From NCBI GenBank assembly GCA_027016675.1, contig JALUSH010000037.1, positions 1 to 16,492 of the forward strand: DNA of 16,492 nt. The letters run 5' to 3'. Below the pieces are notes generated by a model. The model was not told the DNA's origin and searched no databases. It worked only from the letters and a program-made list of their open reading frames with translations. Source of the stretch: Thermodesulfovibrio sp. (GTDB taxonomy: Bacteria > Nitrospirota > Thermodesulfovibrionia > Thermodesulfovibrionales > JdFR-85). Shown piece after piece: positions 1 through 7,034 of this stretch; within the stretch, counting starts at the first letter, position 1; every line of letters begins with the position of its first letter. Both the position numbers and the translations under genes were made by a program.

Positions 1-4
1 TTTC

Positions 5-32
5 ATATTAATATATAAACATATATTAATAT
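5..32. repeat. Perfect AT-only inverted repeat
   Basis: Two 12-bp arms, ATATTAATATAT (5-16) and its exact reverse complement (21-32), are separated by AAAC. The palindrome contains no G or C in its arms. It lies about 65 bp upstream of the dnaJ promoter. It could be a protein-binding site or a cruciform-prone end of the upstream intergenic region. An all-AT stem with no long T tract is a poor intrinsic terminator. Confidence 0.6.
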
Positions 33-96
33 AAAAAGTCAAGCCCGATACTGAAGTTTTTGAAATTCTTAACTTAATATGGTAATTATAAAAACA

Positions 97-117
97 CTTG
101 ACAAAATCTTTATCAAG
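97..117. promoter_or_regulatory. HAIR operator for HspR
   Basis: CTTGA (97-101) and TCAAG (113-117) form an inverted repeat with an 11-nt spacer. With one more base each side it reads ACTTGA/TCAAGT. The known HspR-associated inverted repeat is CTTGAGT-N7-ACTCAAG, whose outer half-sites have exactly this CTTGA-N11-TCAAG geometry. The site covers the whole -35 box and most of the spacer of the dnaJ promoter, so bound HspR would block RNA polymerase. The repressor gene is the second gene of the operon, giving an autoregulatory loop. Confidence 0.8.
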
Positions 118-126
118 TTTTATAAT
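98..126 (+). promoter_or_regulatory. Consensus sigma70 promoter of the dnaJ-hspR operon
   Basis: TTGACA at 98-103 and TATAAT at 121-126 are both exact consensus hexamers with the optimal 17-bp spacer. Transcription should begin near 132-134, giving a leader of about 32 nt before the dnaJ ATG at 165. The GGAGGG ribosome binding site at 154-159 fits this start. A promoter this strong implies that control is by repression, which matches the overlapping HspR operator. Confidence 0.9.
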
Positions 127-164
127 ATAGACAGTAATAAGAAGTTAGAACATGGAGGGTTCCA

Positions 165-1262
165 ATGGCTTCCACAACAAAGGATTATTATGAGATACTT
201 GGTGTAAGTAAAAATGCTTCGCAGGATGAGATAAAAAAGGCATACAGGCGTCTTGCAAGGAAATACCATCCTGATCTCAACCCTGGAAACAAAGAGGCAG
301 AGCAGCGGTTCAAGGAGATAAATGAGGCATATGATGTGCTTGGTGACCCCAAGAAAAGGGCTGAATATGACAGACTGGGTCATGAGGCATTCACATCAGG
401 ATATGAAGGCTTCGAGGGCTTCAAGGATTTTGATTTCGCATCTAATTTTGATTTTGGTGGTTTTGGAGATTTCTTCTCTGACCTCTTCGGTGAGAGAACC
501 ACTTTCACAGAAGCCCCCCTTAAGGGTGCTGACCTTGTTATGAGAATGACCCTTACCATGGAGGAGGCATTCTCAGGAGTTACGAGACCAATAAATGTAA
601 GCAGACATATTACATGTCCCCGTTGCGGTGGACGTGGTGCAGAGAGCTATGACAGATGCAGCCGTTGTGGTGGTACAGGAAAGGTGGGTACAAGAAAGGG
701 CTTTTTCAGTATTACCCAGACCTGTCCTGAATGTGGAGGTTCTGGCAGACGTGCAGTGAGGCTGTGTACAGAATGTCGCGGAAGCGGCACCCTTCTTAAA
801 ACAGAGACAGTGAAGGTCAAGATTCCGTCCGGTGTTGACACTGGTTCCAGGGTGAAGCTTTCGGGGATGGGCGAGGCAGGCAGAAATGGTGGGCCTGCTG
901 GAGATCTTTATATTGAGATAGAAGTGTTGCCTCATCCCTTCTTCAGACGGGATGGCAGTGATGTCTATGTTGAGGTACCTGTTACTGTACCTGAGGCAGC
1001 ACTTGGAGCCAAGATAGAGGTGCCCACACTTGATGGGCTTACAAAGATGACCCTGCCACCTGGTACCCAGGGAGGTCAGAAATTCAAGCTGAAAGGTAAG
1101 GGATTCCCTTCACCAAAGGGTAAAGGAAGGGGAGACCAGTATGTAATAGTAAAGATTGTTATTCCAAAAGAGCTTGACAGCAAAGGCAGGGCACTTATCA
1201 GCAAGATGGAGGAACTTTATCGAGAAAATCCAAGGGAAAGGCTGGTGAGCAGAAGATGGTAG
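165..1262 (+). CDS. dnaJ: Chaperone protein DnaJ (Hsp40)
   Basis: This is the co-chaperone that delivers unfolded clients to DnaK and stimulates its ATPase in the cytoplasm. The 365-residue protein has the complete class I layout. An N-terminal J domain (about 5-72) carries the HPD motif at 35-37, followed by a Gly/Phe-rich linker (about 78-110). Four CxxCxGxG zinc-binding repeats follow, with cysteines at 151/154, 165/168, 187/190 and 201/204, then the C-terminal substrate-binding domains. The ATG at 165 is preceded by GGAGGG at 154-159. It is first in the operon and its end overlaps hspR by 7 nt. dnaK and grpE are not adjacent downstream, unlike the actinobacterial dnaK-grpE-dnaJ-hspR order. 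Repression by HspR through the HAIR site is expected. Confidence 0.96.
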   Translation: MASTTKDYYEILGVSKNASQDEIKKAYRRLARKYHPDLNPGNKEAEQRFKEINEAYDVLGDPKKRAEYDRLGHEAFTSGYEGFEGFKDFDFASNFDFGGFGDFFSDLFGERTTFTEAPLKGADLVMRMTLTMEEAFSGVTRPINVSRHITCPRCGGRGAESYDRCSRCGGTGKVGTRKGFFSITQTCPECGGSGRRAVRLCTECRGSGTLLKTETVKVKIPSGVDTGSRVKLSGMGEAGRNGGPAGDLYIEIEVLPHPFFRRDGSDVYVEVPVTVPEAALGAKIEVPTLDGLTKMTLPPGTQGGQKFKLKGKGFPSPKGKGRGDQYVIVKIVIPKELDSKGRALISKMEELYRENPRERLVSRRW

Positions 1263-1597
1263 AAGACAGGACAAGGCCAGTTTATATGATCAGCGTTGTA
1301 TCTGAGATGCTGGGTGTTCATCCTCAGACACTGAGACTGTATGAGCGAGAAGGGCTTATAAAGCCAAAGAGGGTGAATAATCAGAGACTGTACTCAAGGG
1401 AGGATATAGAAAGACTCTCACTGATACTGGAGTTGAGCCGAGACCTTGGTGTTAACAAGGCAGGTGTTGATATCATTCTCAGGATGAGGGATCGAATGAT
1501 AGCGCTACAACGGGAGATGGATATGATGATGCAGTGTCTTGAGGATGACCTGAGAAGACAGTTTCAGAAGCGGATAAAGGAGATATTGTCTGAATAG
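1256..1597 (+). CDS. hspR: Heat-shock repressor HspR, MerR family
   Basis: A 113-residue MerR-type regulator. The N-terminal winged helix-turn-helix is well matched to HspR: YMISVVSEMLGVHPQTLRLY at residues 11-30, followed by YEREGLIKP, with NNQRLYSREDIERL forming the wing. The C-terminal third (about 75-110) is charged and helical, typical of the dimerisation coiled coil. Known HspR proteins bind HAIR repeats and need DnaK as co-repressor, so DnaK titration by misfolded protein relieves repression. The ATG overlaps the dnaJ stop, indicating translational coupling. The HAIR at 97-117 in its own promoter supports both the identification and autoregulation. Direct DnaK dependence is inferred from family knowledge, not seen here. 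Confidence 0.93.
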   Translation: MVEDRTRPVYMISVVSEMLGVHPQTLRLYEREGLIKPKRVNNQRLYSREDIERLSLILELSRDLGVNKAGVDIILRMRDRMIALQREMDMMMQCLEDDLRRQFQKRIKEILSE

Positions 1598-1661
1598 TGC
1601 TCAGTTGAATAAGTCTTTTAAATATTAAACTAACAAGCATTGAAGATCGATAAAAGGAAAC

Positions 1662-1709
1662 GGTTATACCAATAACCAGTATAACCAATATACCAAAATA
1701 AGGAGGTAT
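1662..1709 (+). promoter_or_regulatory. Repeat-rich clpB leader with potential SD-occluding hairpins
   Basis: GGTTATAC (1662-1669) is the exact reverse complement of GTATAACC (1679-1686). GGTTAT can alternatively pair with the nearer ATAACC (1672-1677). Just downstream, ATACC (1690-1694) can pair with GGTAT (1705-1709), which includes the last GG of the AGGAGGT ribosome binding site (1701-1707). The segment could be a regulator-binding site in DNA or a weak temperature-responsive RNA structure. No clear separate promoter is visible in the 118-bp gap, so readthrough from the dnaJ promoter is likely. Confidence 0.4.
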
Positions 1710-1715
1710 TAAGCC

Positions 1716-4361
1716 ATGAGAATGGATAAATTAACAATGAAATCCCAGGAGGCCCTGCAGGAGGCCCAGAGGATTGCAGAATCAAAGGGGAACCAGGAGC
1801 TTCAGCCTGAACATCTGCTCCTGGCACTGTTAAGTGATGATGAGGGTGTGCCTGTGCAGATAATGCAGAATATGGGAGTTGATCATAATCTCCTGAAGAG
1901 AGATATCGAACAGGAGATTGCCCGTTTTCCAAAGGTGATGGGTGCAACACCACTTGGTCAGATCTATGTGTCTCCACGCCTGAAAAGGGTGTTTGAAGAG
2001 GCATGGTCACAGGCACAGCATCTCAAGGATGAGTACATGAGTACTGAACATCTGCTCCTGGGAATCATCAGAGAGGGTGGACCTGCTGCAGATATCCTTA
2101 ATCGTTACAATCTTACTGAACAGAGGGTGCTTGAGGTGATGACACAGATTCGAGGCTCCCAGCGAGTAACAGATCCGAATCCAGAGGACAAGTATCAGGC
2201 ACTTAAACGATATGCCCGTGACCTTACTGAGCTTGCCAGTAAGGGTAAGCTTGACCCTGTTATTGGAAGGGATGAGGAGATCAGGAGAGTTATGCAGGTG
2301 CTTGCAAGGAGAACCAAGAACAACCCTGTGCTGATTGGTGATCCAGGAGTTGGTAAGACTGCTATTGTTGAAGGGCTTGCACAGAGAATCGTGGCTGGTG
2401 ATGTACCTGAACCCCTTAAGGACAAGAAGGTGATTGCCCTTGACATGGGTGCCCTTGTGGCAGGCTCAAAATTCAGGGGTGAGTTTGAGGAAAGACTTAA
2501 GGCAATACTCAAGGAGATTGAACAGGCAGAGGGGAGAATTATACTCTTCATTGATGAGCTGCATACCCTTGTTGGAGCTGGTGCAGCAGAAGGTGCAATA
2601 GATGCATCCAATATGCTGAAGCCTGCACTTGCAAGAGGGGAACTACGTTGCATTGGTGCTACCACTGTGGATGAATACAGGAAGTATATAGAGAAGGACC
2701 CTGCACTGGAAAGAAGGTTTCAGCCTGTATATGTAGGTGAGCCTTCTGTGGAGGATACCATCTCCATTCTGAGGGGGCTTAAAGAGAGATACGAGGTTCA
2801 TCACGGTGTAAAGATAAAGGACTCTGCCCTTGTTGCTGCTGCTGTGCTTTCAAACAGATACATTACGGACAGGTTCCTGCCTGATAAGGCAATAGATCTG
2901 ATAGACGAGGCTGCGGCAAGGCTGAGAATGGAGATTGACAGTATGCCAGTGGAGCTTGACGAGATTGAGAGAAGGCTCAGACAACTGGAGATTGAAAAGC
3001 AGGCTGTTATGAAGGATGACTCCAGGGATGCCAAGGAGAAGCTGGAAAAACTACAGAAAGAGATTGCTGAGCTTGAGGAAAAGCGGGGGGCACTCAGGGC
3101 CCAGTGGCTTGCGGAAAAGGAGATCATCCAGAATATAAGACAACTGAAAGAGCAGATTGAAGAGACACGCCTTGAGGCTGAAAAGGCAACCCGTGAGGGT
3201 GATCTCACAAGGGCAGCAGAACTTAAGTATGGTCGTATGGTGGAACTTCAGAAACAGCTTGAAGAGGCTAACAAAAAACTGGAGGACTTTAAACACCGCC
3301 GCAGGATGCTGAAAGAAGAGGTTGATGAAGAGGATATTGCCCTTGTGGTATCCAAGTGGACAGGCATTCCTGTAAGCAAGATGCTTGAGGGTGAGACCCA
3401 GAAGCTTTTGCGTATGGAAGAAAGGCTTAAGATGAGGGTAGTTGGTCAGGATGAGGCTATTGTTGCTGTATCTGATGCTGTAAGAAGGGCAAGGGCAGGC
3501 ATCCAGGATCCCAACAGGCCTATTGGATCCTTCATCTTTCTTGGTCCCACAGGTGTGGGCAAAACAGAACTTGCAAAGGCACTGGCAGAGTTTCTCTTTG
3601 ATGATGAAAATGCATTGATAAGAATAGATATGTCAGAGTACCAGGAAAGGCACACTGTCTCCAGACTCATAGGTGCGCCGCCTGGTTATGTGGGTTATGA
3701 AGAAGGAGGACAGTTGACAGAGGCAGTTAGGAGAAGACCCTATTCAGTGGTGCTCTTTGACGAGATTGAAAAGGCACATCCCGAGGTGTTCAACGTACTG
3801 CTTCAACTACTTGACGATGGTCGTCTTACAGATGGCAAGGGCAGGACAGTGGACTTCCGAAACACGGTGGTTATCATGACATCCAATATAGGCAGTATCC
3901 ACATCCAGGAGATGCTGGAAAAGAGAGAAAAGGCGCCAGATACGCACTGGAGTGGTACTGACAACATGGAACTAAAGGAACTCATCATGGAAGATCTGAA
4001 GAAGTTCTTCCGTCCCGAGTTCCTGAACAGGGTGGATGAGATAATAATATTCAATCCACTGAACAAGGAATTACTGAAGGATATAGTGGAGATCCAGATC
4101 AACAGGATGAAGAAATATCTGAAGGAGAAGAAGATAGACATAGTGCTTACCGATGCTGCGAAAGAGCATCTTGCAGAGGCTGGTTATGATCCCATCTATG
4201 GTGCAAGACCCCTCAAGAGGGTCATACAGAAGGAGGTACTCAACCCCCTGGCAAAACTCATCCTTGAGGGGAAATTTGAAGAGGGTGATATCGTGGAGGT
4301 TGACTACAGGGACGGCAGGATGGTGTTTGATAAGACCATACAGGCAGAAATGGTGGCATAG
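1716..4361 (+). CDS. clpB: ATP-dependent disaggregase ClpB (Hsp104)
   Basis: A hexameric AAA+ machine that extracts polypeptides from aggregates together with DnaK/DnaJ. The 881-residue protein has the full family architecture. An N-terminal Clp repeat domain occupies about 1-150. AAA domain 1 has Walker A GDPGVGKT at 208-215 and Walker B DE at 280-281. A long charged coiled-coil middle domain (about 415-535) distinguishes ClpB from ClpA/ClpC. AAA domain 2 has Walker A GPTGVGKT at 610-617 and Walker B DE at 682-683, followed by FRPEFLNR and the sensor-2 GARPLKR. There is no IGL/IGF ClpP-binding loop that I can see, consistent with disaggregation rather than proteolysis. AGGAGGT at 1701-1707 supports the ATG at 1716; a second in-frame ATG at 1722 is possible. 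It is probably in the HspR regulon by cotranscription. Confidence 0.97.
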   Translation: MRMDKLTMKSQEALQEAQRIAESKGNQELQPEHLLLALLSDDEGVPVQIMQNMGVDHNLLKRDIEQEIARFPKVMGATPLGQIYVSPRLKRVFEEAWSQAQHLKDEYMSTEHLLLGIIREGGPAADILNRYNLTEQRVLEVMTQIRGSQRVTDPNPEDKYQALKRYARDLTELASKGKLDPVIGRDEEIRRVMQVLARRTKNNPVLIGDPGVGKTAIVEGLAQRIVAGDVPEPLKDKKVIALDMGALVAGSKFRGEFEERLKAILKEIEQAEGRIILFIDELHTLVGAGAAEGAIDASNMLKPALARGELRCIGATTVDEYRKYIEKDPALERRFQPVYVGEPSVEDTISILRGLKERYEVHHGVKIKDSALVAAAVLSNRYITDRFLPDKAIDLIDEAAARLRMEIDSMPVELDEIERRLRQLEIEKQAVMKDDSRDAKEKLEKLQKEIAELEEKRGALRAQWLAEKEIIQNIRQLKEQIEETRLEAEKATREGDLTRAAELKYGRMVELQKQLEEANKKLEDFKHRRRMLKEEVDEEDIALVVSKWTGIPVSKMLEGETQKLLRMEERLKMRVVGQDEAIVAVSDAVRRARAGIQDPNRPIGSFIFLGPTGVGKTELAKALAEFLFDDENALIRIDMSEYQERHTVSRLIGAPPGYVGYEEGGQLTEAVRRRPYSVVLFDEIEKAHPEVFNVLLQLLDDGRLTDGKGRTVDFRNTVVIMTSNIGSIHIQEMLEKREKAPDTHWSGTDNMELKELIMEDLKKFFRPEFLNRVDEIIIFNPLNKELLKDIVEIQINRMKKYLKEKKIDIVLTDAAKEHLAEAGYDPIYGARPLKRVIQKEVLNPLAKLILEGKFEEGDIVEVDYRDGRMVFDKTIQAEMVA

Positions 4362-4418
4362 CTGCAGGGGGGTAGTGCTATAGGTGTGTGGTGTTTACTG
4401 AAAAGAGACGGCCTTTGG

Positions 4419-4453
4419 CCTGTAAAATATATTAAGACAGGAGGTGTCCACCT
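4419..4453 (+). promoter_or_regulatory. hsp20 leader with two possible SD-masking helices
   Basis: The ribosome binding site AGGAGGT is at 4439-4445. Upstream, CCTGT (4419-4423) is fully complementary to ACAGG (4437-4441), which contains the first AGG of the SD. Downstream, AGGT (4442-4445) can pair with ACCT (4450-4453) immediately before the ATG. Both stems are short, as in temperature-melting RNA elements of small heat-shock genes. It does not match a ROSE or fourU consensus that I can recognise. Confidence 0.35.
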
Positions 4454-4912
4454 ATGTCAATCGTAAGATGGTCACCAATGAAGGAGATTGACGAGATGAG
4501 AAGGGAAATGGAAAGGCTCTTTGAGGAGTTCTTTGAACCAGCAAGGAGAAGACGCTGGTGGGGCAGGCCCTCGATGGAGGGAGTGATAGTGCCAAATATT
4601 GAACTGTATGATAGAAAGAATGAGATAGTGCTGAAGGTGGAGATACCAGGGGTTGATAAAAAAGACATAGACCTGACCATTACGGAAAATGCCCTTACTA
4701 TAAAAGGTGAGCTTAAGAAGGAAGAGGAGATTAAGGAGGAAGACTATTATGCTGCTGAGATAAGGTATGGAACCTTCTCCAGAACCATTCCACTTCCTGT
4801 TGAGGTGGACAGTGAAAAGGCAAAGGCAACCTATAAGAACGGAATACTGGAGATTGTGCTTCCAAAGAAGGAGGAGGCAAAGCCAAAGGAGATAAAGGTA
4901 GAGGTATCCTGA
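4454..4912 (+). CDS. Small heat-shock protein, Hsp20/alpha-crystallin family
   Basis: An ATP-independent holdase that binds unfolding proteins and passes them to the DnaK-ClpB system. The 152-residue length is normal for bacterial class A small HSPs. The alpha-crystallin domain runs from about 40 to 142 and ends with the hallmark GILEIVLPKKE (G-x-L...PK). A short C-terminal tail carries a hydrophobic I-x-V pair that probably serves as the oligomerisation anchor. The N-terminal part is rich in Arg, Met and Phe, as expected for the substrate-binding arm. It lies 92 bp after clpB, with a strong SD 8 nt before the ATG, and is followed by a terminator. It is therefore the last gene of the heat-shock unit. 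Confidence 0.93.
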   Translation: MSIVRWSPMKEIDEMRREMERLFEEFFEPARRRRWWGRPSMEGVIVPNIELYDRKNEIVLKVEIPGVDKKDIDLTITENALTIKGELKKEEEIKEEDYYAAEIRYGTFSRTIPLPVEVDSEKAKATYKNGILEIVLPKKEEAKPKEIKVEVS

Positions 4913-4942
4913 TATTTCAACTGAACCATGGAGATTTTCAGA

Positions 4943-4981
4943 AAAGGGCAGTGAGTAATAGATTGTTACTCACTGCCTTTT
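4943..4981. terminator. Strong bidirectional intrinsic terminator after hsp20
   Basis: GGCAGTGAGTAA (4947-4958) is the exact reverse complement of TTACTCACTGCC (4966-4977), with a 7-nt loop. A G-T pair and three A-T pairs extend it to AAAAG...CTTTT. This gives a 12-bp perfect core, a T tract on the plus strand and an A tract on the other side. It separates the heat-shock operon from phoB. Confidence 0.9.
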
Positions 4982-4990
4982 AGATACATA

Positions 4991-4999
4991 TGTTAAAAT
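4991..4999 (+). promoter_or_regulatory. Extended -10 promoter of phoB (predicted leaderless)
   Basis: TG at 4991-4992, one base, then TAAAAT at 4994-4999 matches the extended -10 form TGnTATAAT. The expected transcription start is 5005-5007, at the phoB ATG. No Shine-Dalgarno sequence is present in the A/T-only bases before the ATG, and the -35 position (about 4971-4976) is poor. Both fit a leaderless extended -10 promoter. Confidence 0.5.
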
Positions 5000-5004
5000 A
5001 AAAA

Positions 5005-5709
5005 ATGTCCAATAAAAAACAGATCCTCATTGTTGATGACGAGATTGATATATGCAAACTCCTGGAATATAACCTGACGAAGGAGGGGTTTTATGCGGAA
5101 TCCCTGCAGGATGGGGCAGCTGCATTGAAAAGGCTGAAAAACCATGCCTTTGACCTCATGATTCTTGATCTGATGCTACCAGAGATTGATGGTATTCAAT
5201 TATGCAGGCTCATAAGAGAGGACCCACAGCTTAAAACCCTCCCTATAATCATGCTCACTGCAAAAGATGAAGAACTGGACAGGGTGCTCGGTCTCGAAAT
5301 AGGTGCTGATGACTATGTAACAAAACCATTCAGTGTCCGTGAGGTGGTGGCAAGGGTAAAGGCTGTACTGAGAAGAACTAAAGAAACCCATTCGGATGTG
5401 AAGACTTCAAGGATAGAGGTGGATGATCTTGTTATCGATCTTGATAGGTTTTCTGTAACAAAGGCAGGAAGCCCCATAGAGCTAAGTGCAAGGGAGTTCA
5501 AACTGCTTCAGTATCTTGCTGAGCATCCAGGAAGGGTGTATAACAGAGATTTCCTGCTTGATGCTGTCTGGGGTGATGATGTGTTTGTTGAGCCCCGCAC
5601 TGTTGATGTCTACATAAGACGCATAAGGGAAAAGATAGAGGATGACCCTTCCAAGCCTCGATTTATAAAGACAAAGAGGGGAATTGGTTATTACTTCAAG
5701 GAAAGGTAG
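5005..5709 (+). CDS. phoB: Phosphate regulon response regulator PhoB
   Basis: An OmpR/PhoB-class transcription factor activated by phosphorylation under phosphate limitation. In the N-terminal receiver domain (about 5-120) the acidic pair is D11/D12, the phosphoacceptor is D55 in MILDLMLP, and T85 and K107 (in TKPF) complete the switch. The C-terminal winged helix (about 140-232) contains LSAREFKLLQYL, the recognition region RTVDVYIRRIREKIE and the wing KTKRGIGYYF. The 234-residue length is typical. An in-frame stop at 4999-5001 forces the start to 5005, so the lack of an SD is real. phoR follows after 3 bp. Its predicted targets in the window are the two 11-nt-periodic box arrays at 9626-9665 and 9925-9965. 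Confidence 0.93.
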   Translation: MSNKKQILIVDDEIDICKLLEYNLTKEGFYAESLQDGAAALKRLKNHAFDLMILDLMLPEIDGIQLCRLIREDPQLKTLPIIMLTAKDEELDRVLGLEIGADDYVTKPFSVREVVARVKAVLRRTKETHSDVKTSRIEVDDLVIDLDRFSVTKAGSPIELSAREFKLLQYLAEHPGRVYNRDFLLDAVWGDDVFVEPRTVDVYIRRIREKIEDDPSKPRFIKTKRGIGYYFKER

Positions 5710-5712
5710 AGG

Positions 5713-6930
5713 ATGGGTGTAATATTGTTTTTATCCATTATAACTGTTCTCATATTATCCATATGGCTGGCCTCTGTTTATTATAAAATCGGAGAGATCA
5801 AGAGTCTTGTAGAGGCCTTTCAGCAGGGTGACCTTCATAGAAGACTCTATCTGAGAGGCAGTGGCAGCTTGACGGAAATCGCCAATGGCCTGAATCAACT
5901 TGCAGAGATATGTATTAACAAGGATGAAGAAAGGAATCTTCAGTCAGAAAGACTTCTGTCGATACTAATGAGTATGCCTGATGGTGTGGCTGTTCTTGAC
6001 AGAGACAAAAAGACAATACTGGTTAATACAGCCTTTATTGACCTCCTGAAAATTACTGATAGTGAAATAGAGGGCAAACCTTTTACAGATATAATTCGTG
6101 TTCCCGAGGTGATAGACCTGATAGAGTCAACATATAAAGAAAGGGAACTATCAATGAAAGAATTCTACCATGACCTTTCCAGCAGGTATCTGCAGGTTAT
6201 TGGCGTGCCCAACAGGACAAGGAGTGGAATAGTTCTTATATTCAGGGACATTACAGAGATGAAAAGAGTCGAAGAGGTCAGGCGAGACTTTGTTGCCAAT
6301 GTATCCCATGAATTGAAAACCCCTATTACAACTATCAAGGGATACACAGAGACCATACTTGAGGGTGCCATAGAAAACAGGGATGATACATTGAGATTCC
6401 TCCAGACCATAAAATCAAACGTGGAAAGGATGGAAAGACTTATCAGTGATATCATGAATCTCTCAAGAATCGAGATGGGCTATCTATCCATAAATAGGGC
6501 AAGGATAAATCTTAAAGAAACAGCAGAAAGAGTGGTTCAGACATTCAAAGACAAAGCACAAGAAAAGGGTATACAGATTACCAACAGAATAGAGGATGTG
6601 GAAGTCCAGGCTGACCCTGAAAGGCTTGAACAGATACTTACCAATCTCATAGACAATGCCATTAAATTCACAGAAAAGGGTATGGTTGAGGTCAGCTTTG
6701 AAGACGGTGTTTTGTCTATTAAGGATACAGGGATAGGCATACCTGCAAAGTATATCCCTCGTCTTGGCGAGAGATTCTTCAGGGTCGATCCCTCAAGGTC
6801 AAGGCACCTGGGTGGCACTGGGCTTGGCCTTGCCATAGTGAAACACCTTGTGCGTGCCCATGGCTGGGATATGAAAATCAATAGCCAGCCTGGCAGGGGG
6901 ACATCAGTGGATATAATAATGTCGTCTTAA
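5713..6930 (+). CDS. phoR: Phosphate regulon sensor histidine kinase PhoR
   Basis: The membrane histidine kinase partner of PhoB, read 3 bp after it. In its 405 residues, a single hydrophobic segment (about 2-24) anchors the protein. A linker follows, then a PAS domain (about 80-185) and a HisKA dimerisation domain with the phosphoacceptor H199 in SHELKTP. The HATPase_c domain has its N-box at N311/N315, D338 in DTGIGIP, and G367-G372 in GGTGLGL. There is almost no periplasmic portion, so phosphate is probably sensed through the Pst transporter and PhoU, as in E. coli, rather than directly. A short AAGG-type SD lies inside the end of phoB, suggesting translational coupling. The PhoR name rests on its pairing with PhoB and the Pho cluster; sequence alone would support only a PAS-containing kinase. 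Confidence 0.9.
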   Translation: MGVILFLSIITVLILSIWLASVYYKIGEIKSLVEAFQQGDLHRRLYLRGSGSLTEIANGLNQLAEICINKDEERNLQSERLLSILMSMPDGVAVLDRDKKTILVNTAFIDLLKITDSEIEGKPFTDIIRVPEVIDLIESTYKERELSMKEFYHDLSSRYLQVIGVPNRTRSGIVLIFRDITEMKRVEEVRRDFVANVSHELKTPITTIKGYTETILEGAIENRDDTLRFLQTIKSNVERMERLISDIMNLSRIEMGYLSINRARINLKETAERVVQTFKDKAQEKGIQITNRIEDVEVQADPERLEQILTNLIDNAIKFTEKGMVEVSFEDGVLSIKDTGIGIPAKYIPRLGERFFRVDPSRSRHLGGTGLGLAIVKHLVRAHGWDMKINSQPGRGTSVDIIMSS

Positions 6931-6953
6931 TAGTCACGAAAACTGATAGAATC

Positions 6954-6974
6954 TTCCCGGACTTTTGTCGGGAA
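6954..6974. terminator. Hairpin after phoR, weak terminator
   Basis: TTCCCGGAC (6954-6962) pairs with GTCGGGAA (6967-6974) around a TTTT loop, with one bulged G. The tail is CTTTACT, a poor U tract. It lies 23 bp after phoR, where a terminator is expected, but attenuation or only partial termination is equally possible. Confidence 0.5.
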
Positions 6975-7034
6975 CTTTACTCTGTGCTGTTCAGTGGTAT
7001 AAGGGCAGCATTTTTGTCAAAATTGTACAGGTAG

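Noticed and set aside
1598..1715. A second HAIR operator or sigma70 promoter in front of clpB
   Set aside because: TTGAAT at 1605 has no -10 at acceptable spacing, and no CTTGA-N11-TCAAG pair occurs in the gap.
4410..4420. GGCC-TTT-GGCC hairpin between clpB and hsp20 as a terminator
   Set aside because: Only four stem pairs, a 3-nt loop and no T tract; it cannot terminate the operon efficiently.
6931..7034. PhoB box upstream of the amidohydrolase-like gene
   Set aside because: No TGTAACA-like 7-mers at 11-nt spacing are present, so there is no sign that it belongs to the Pho regulon.
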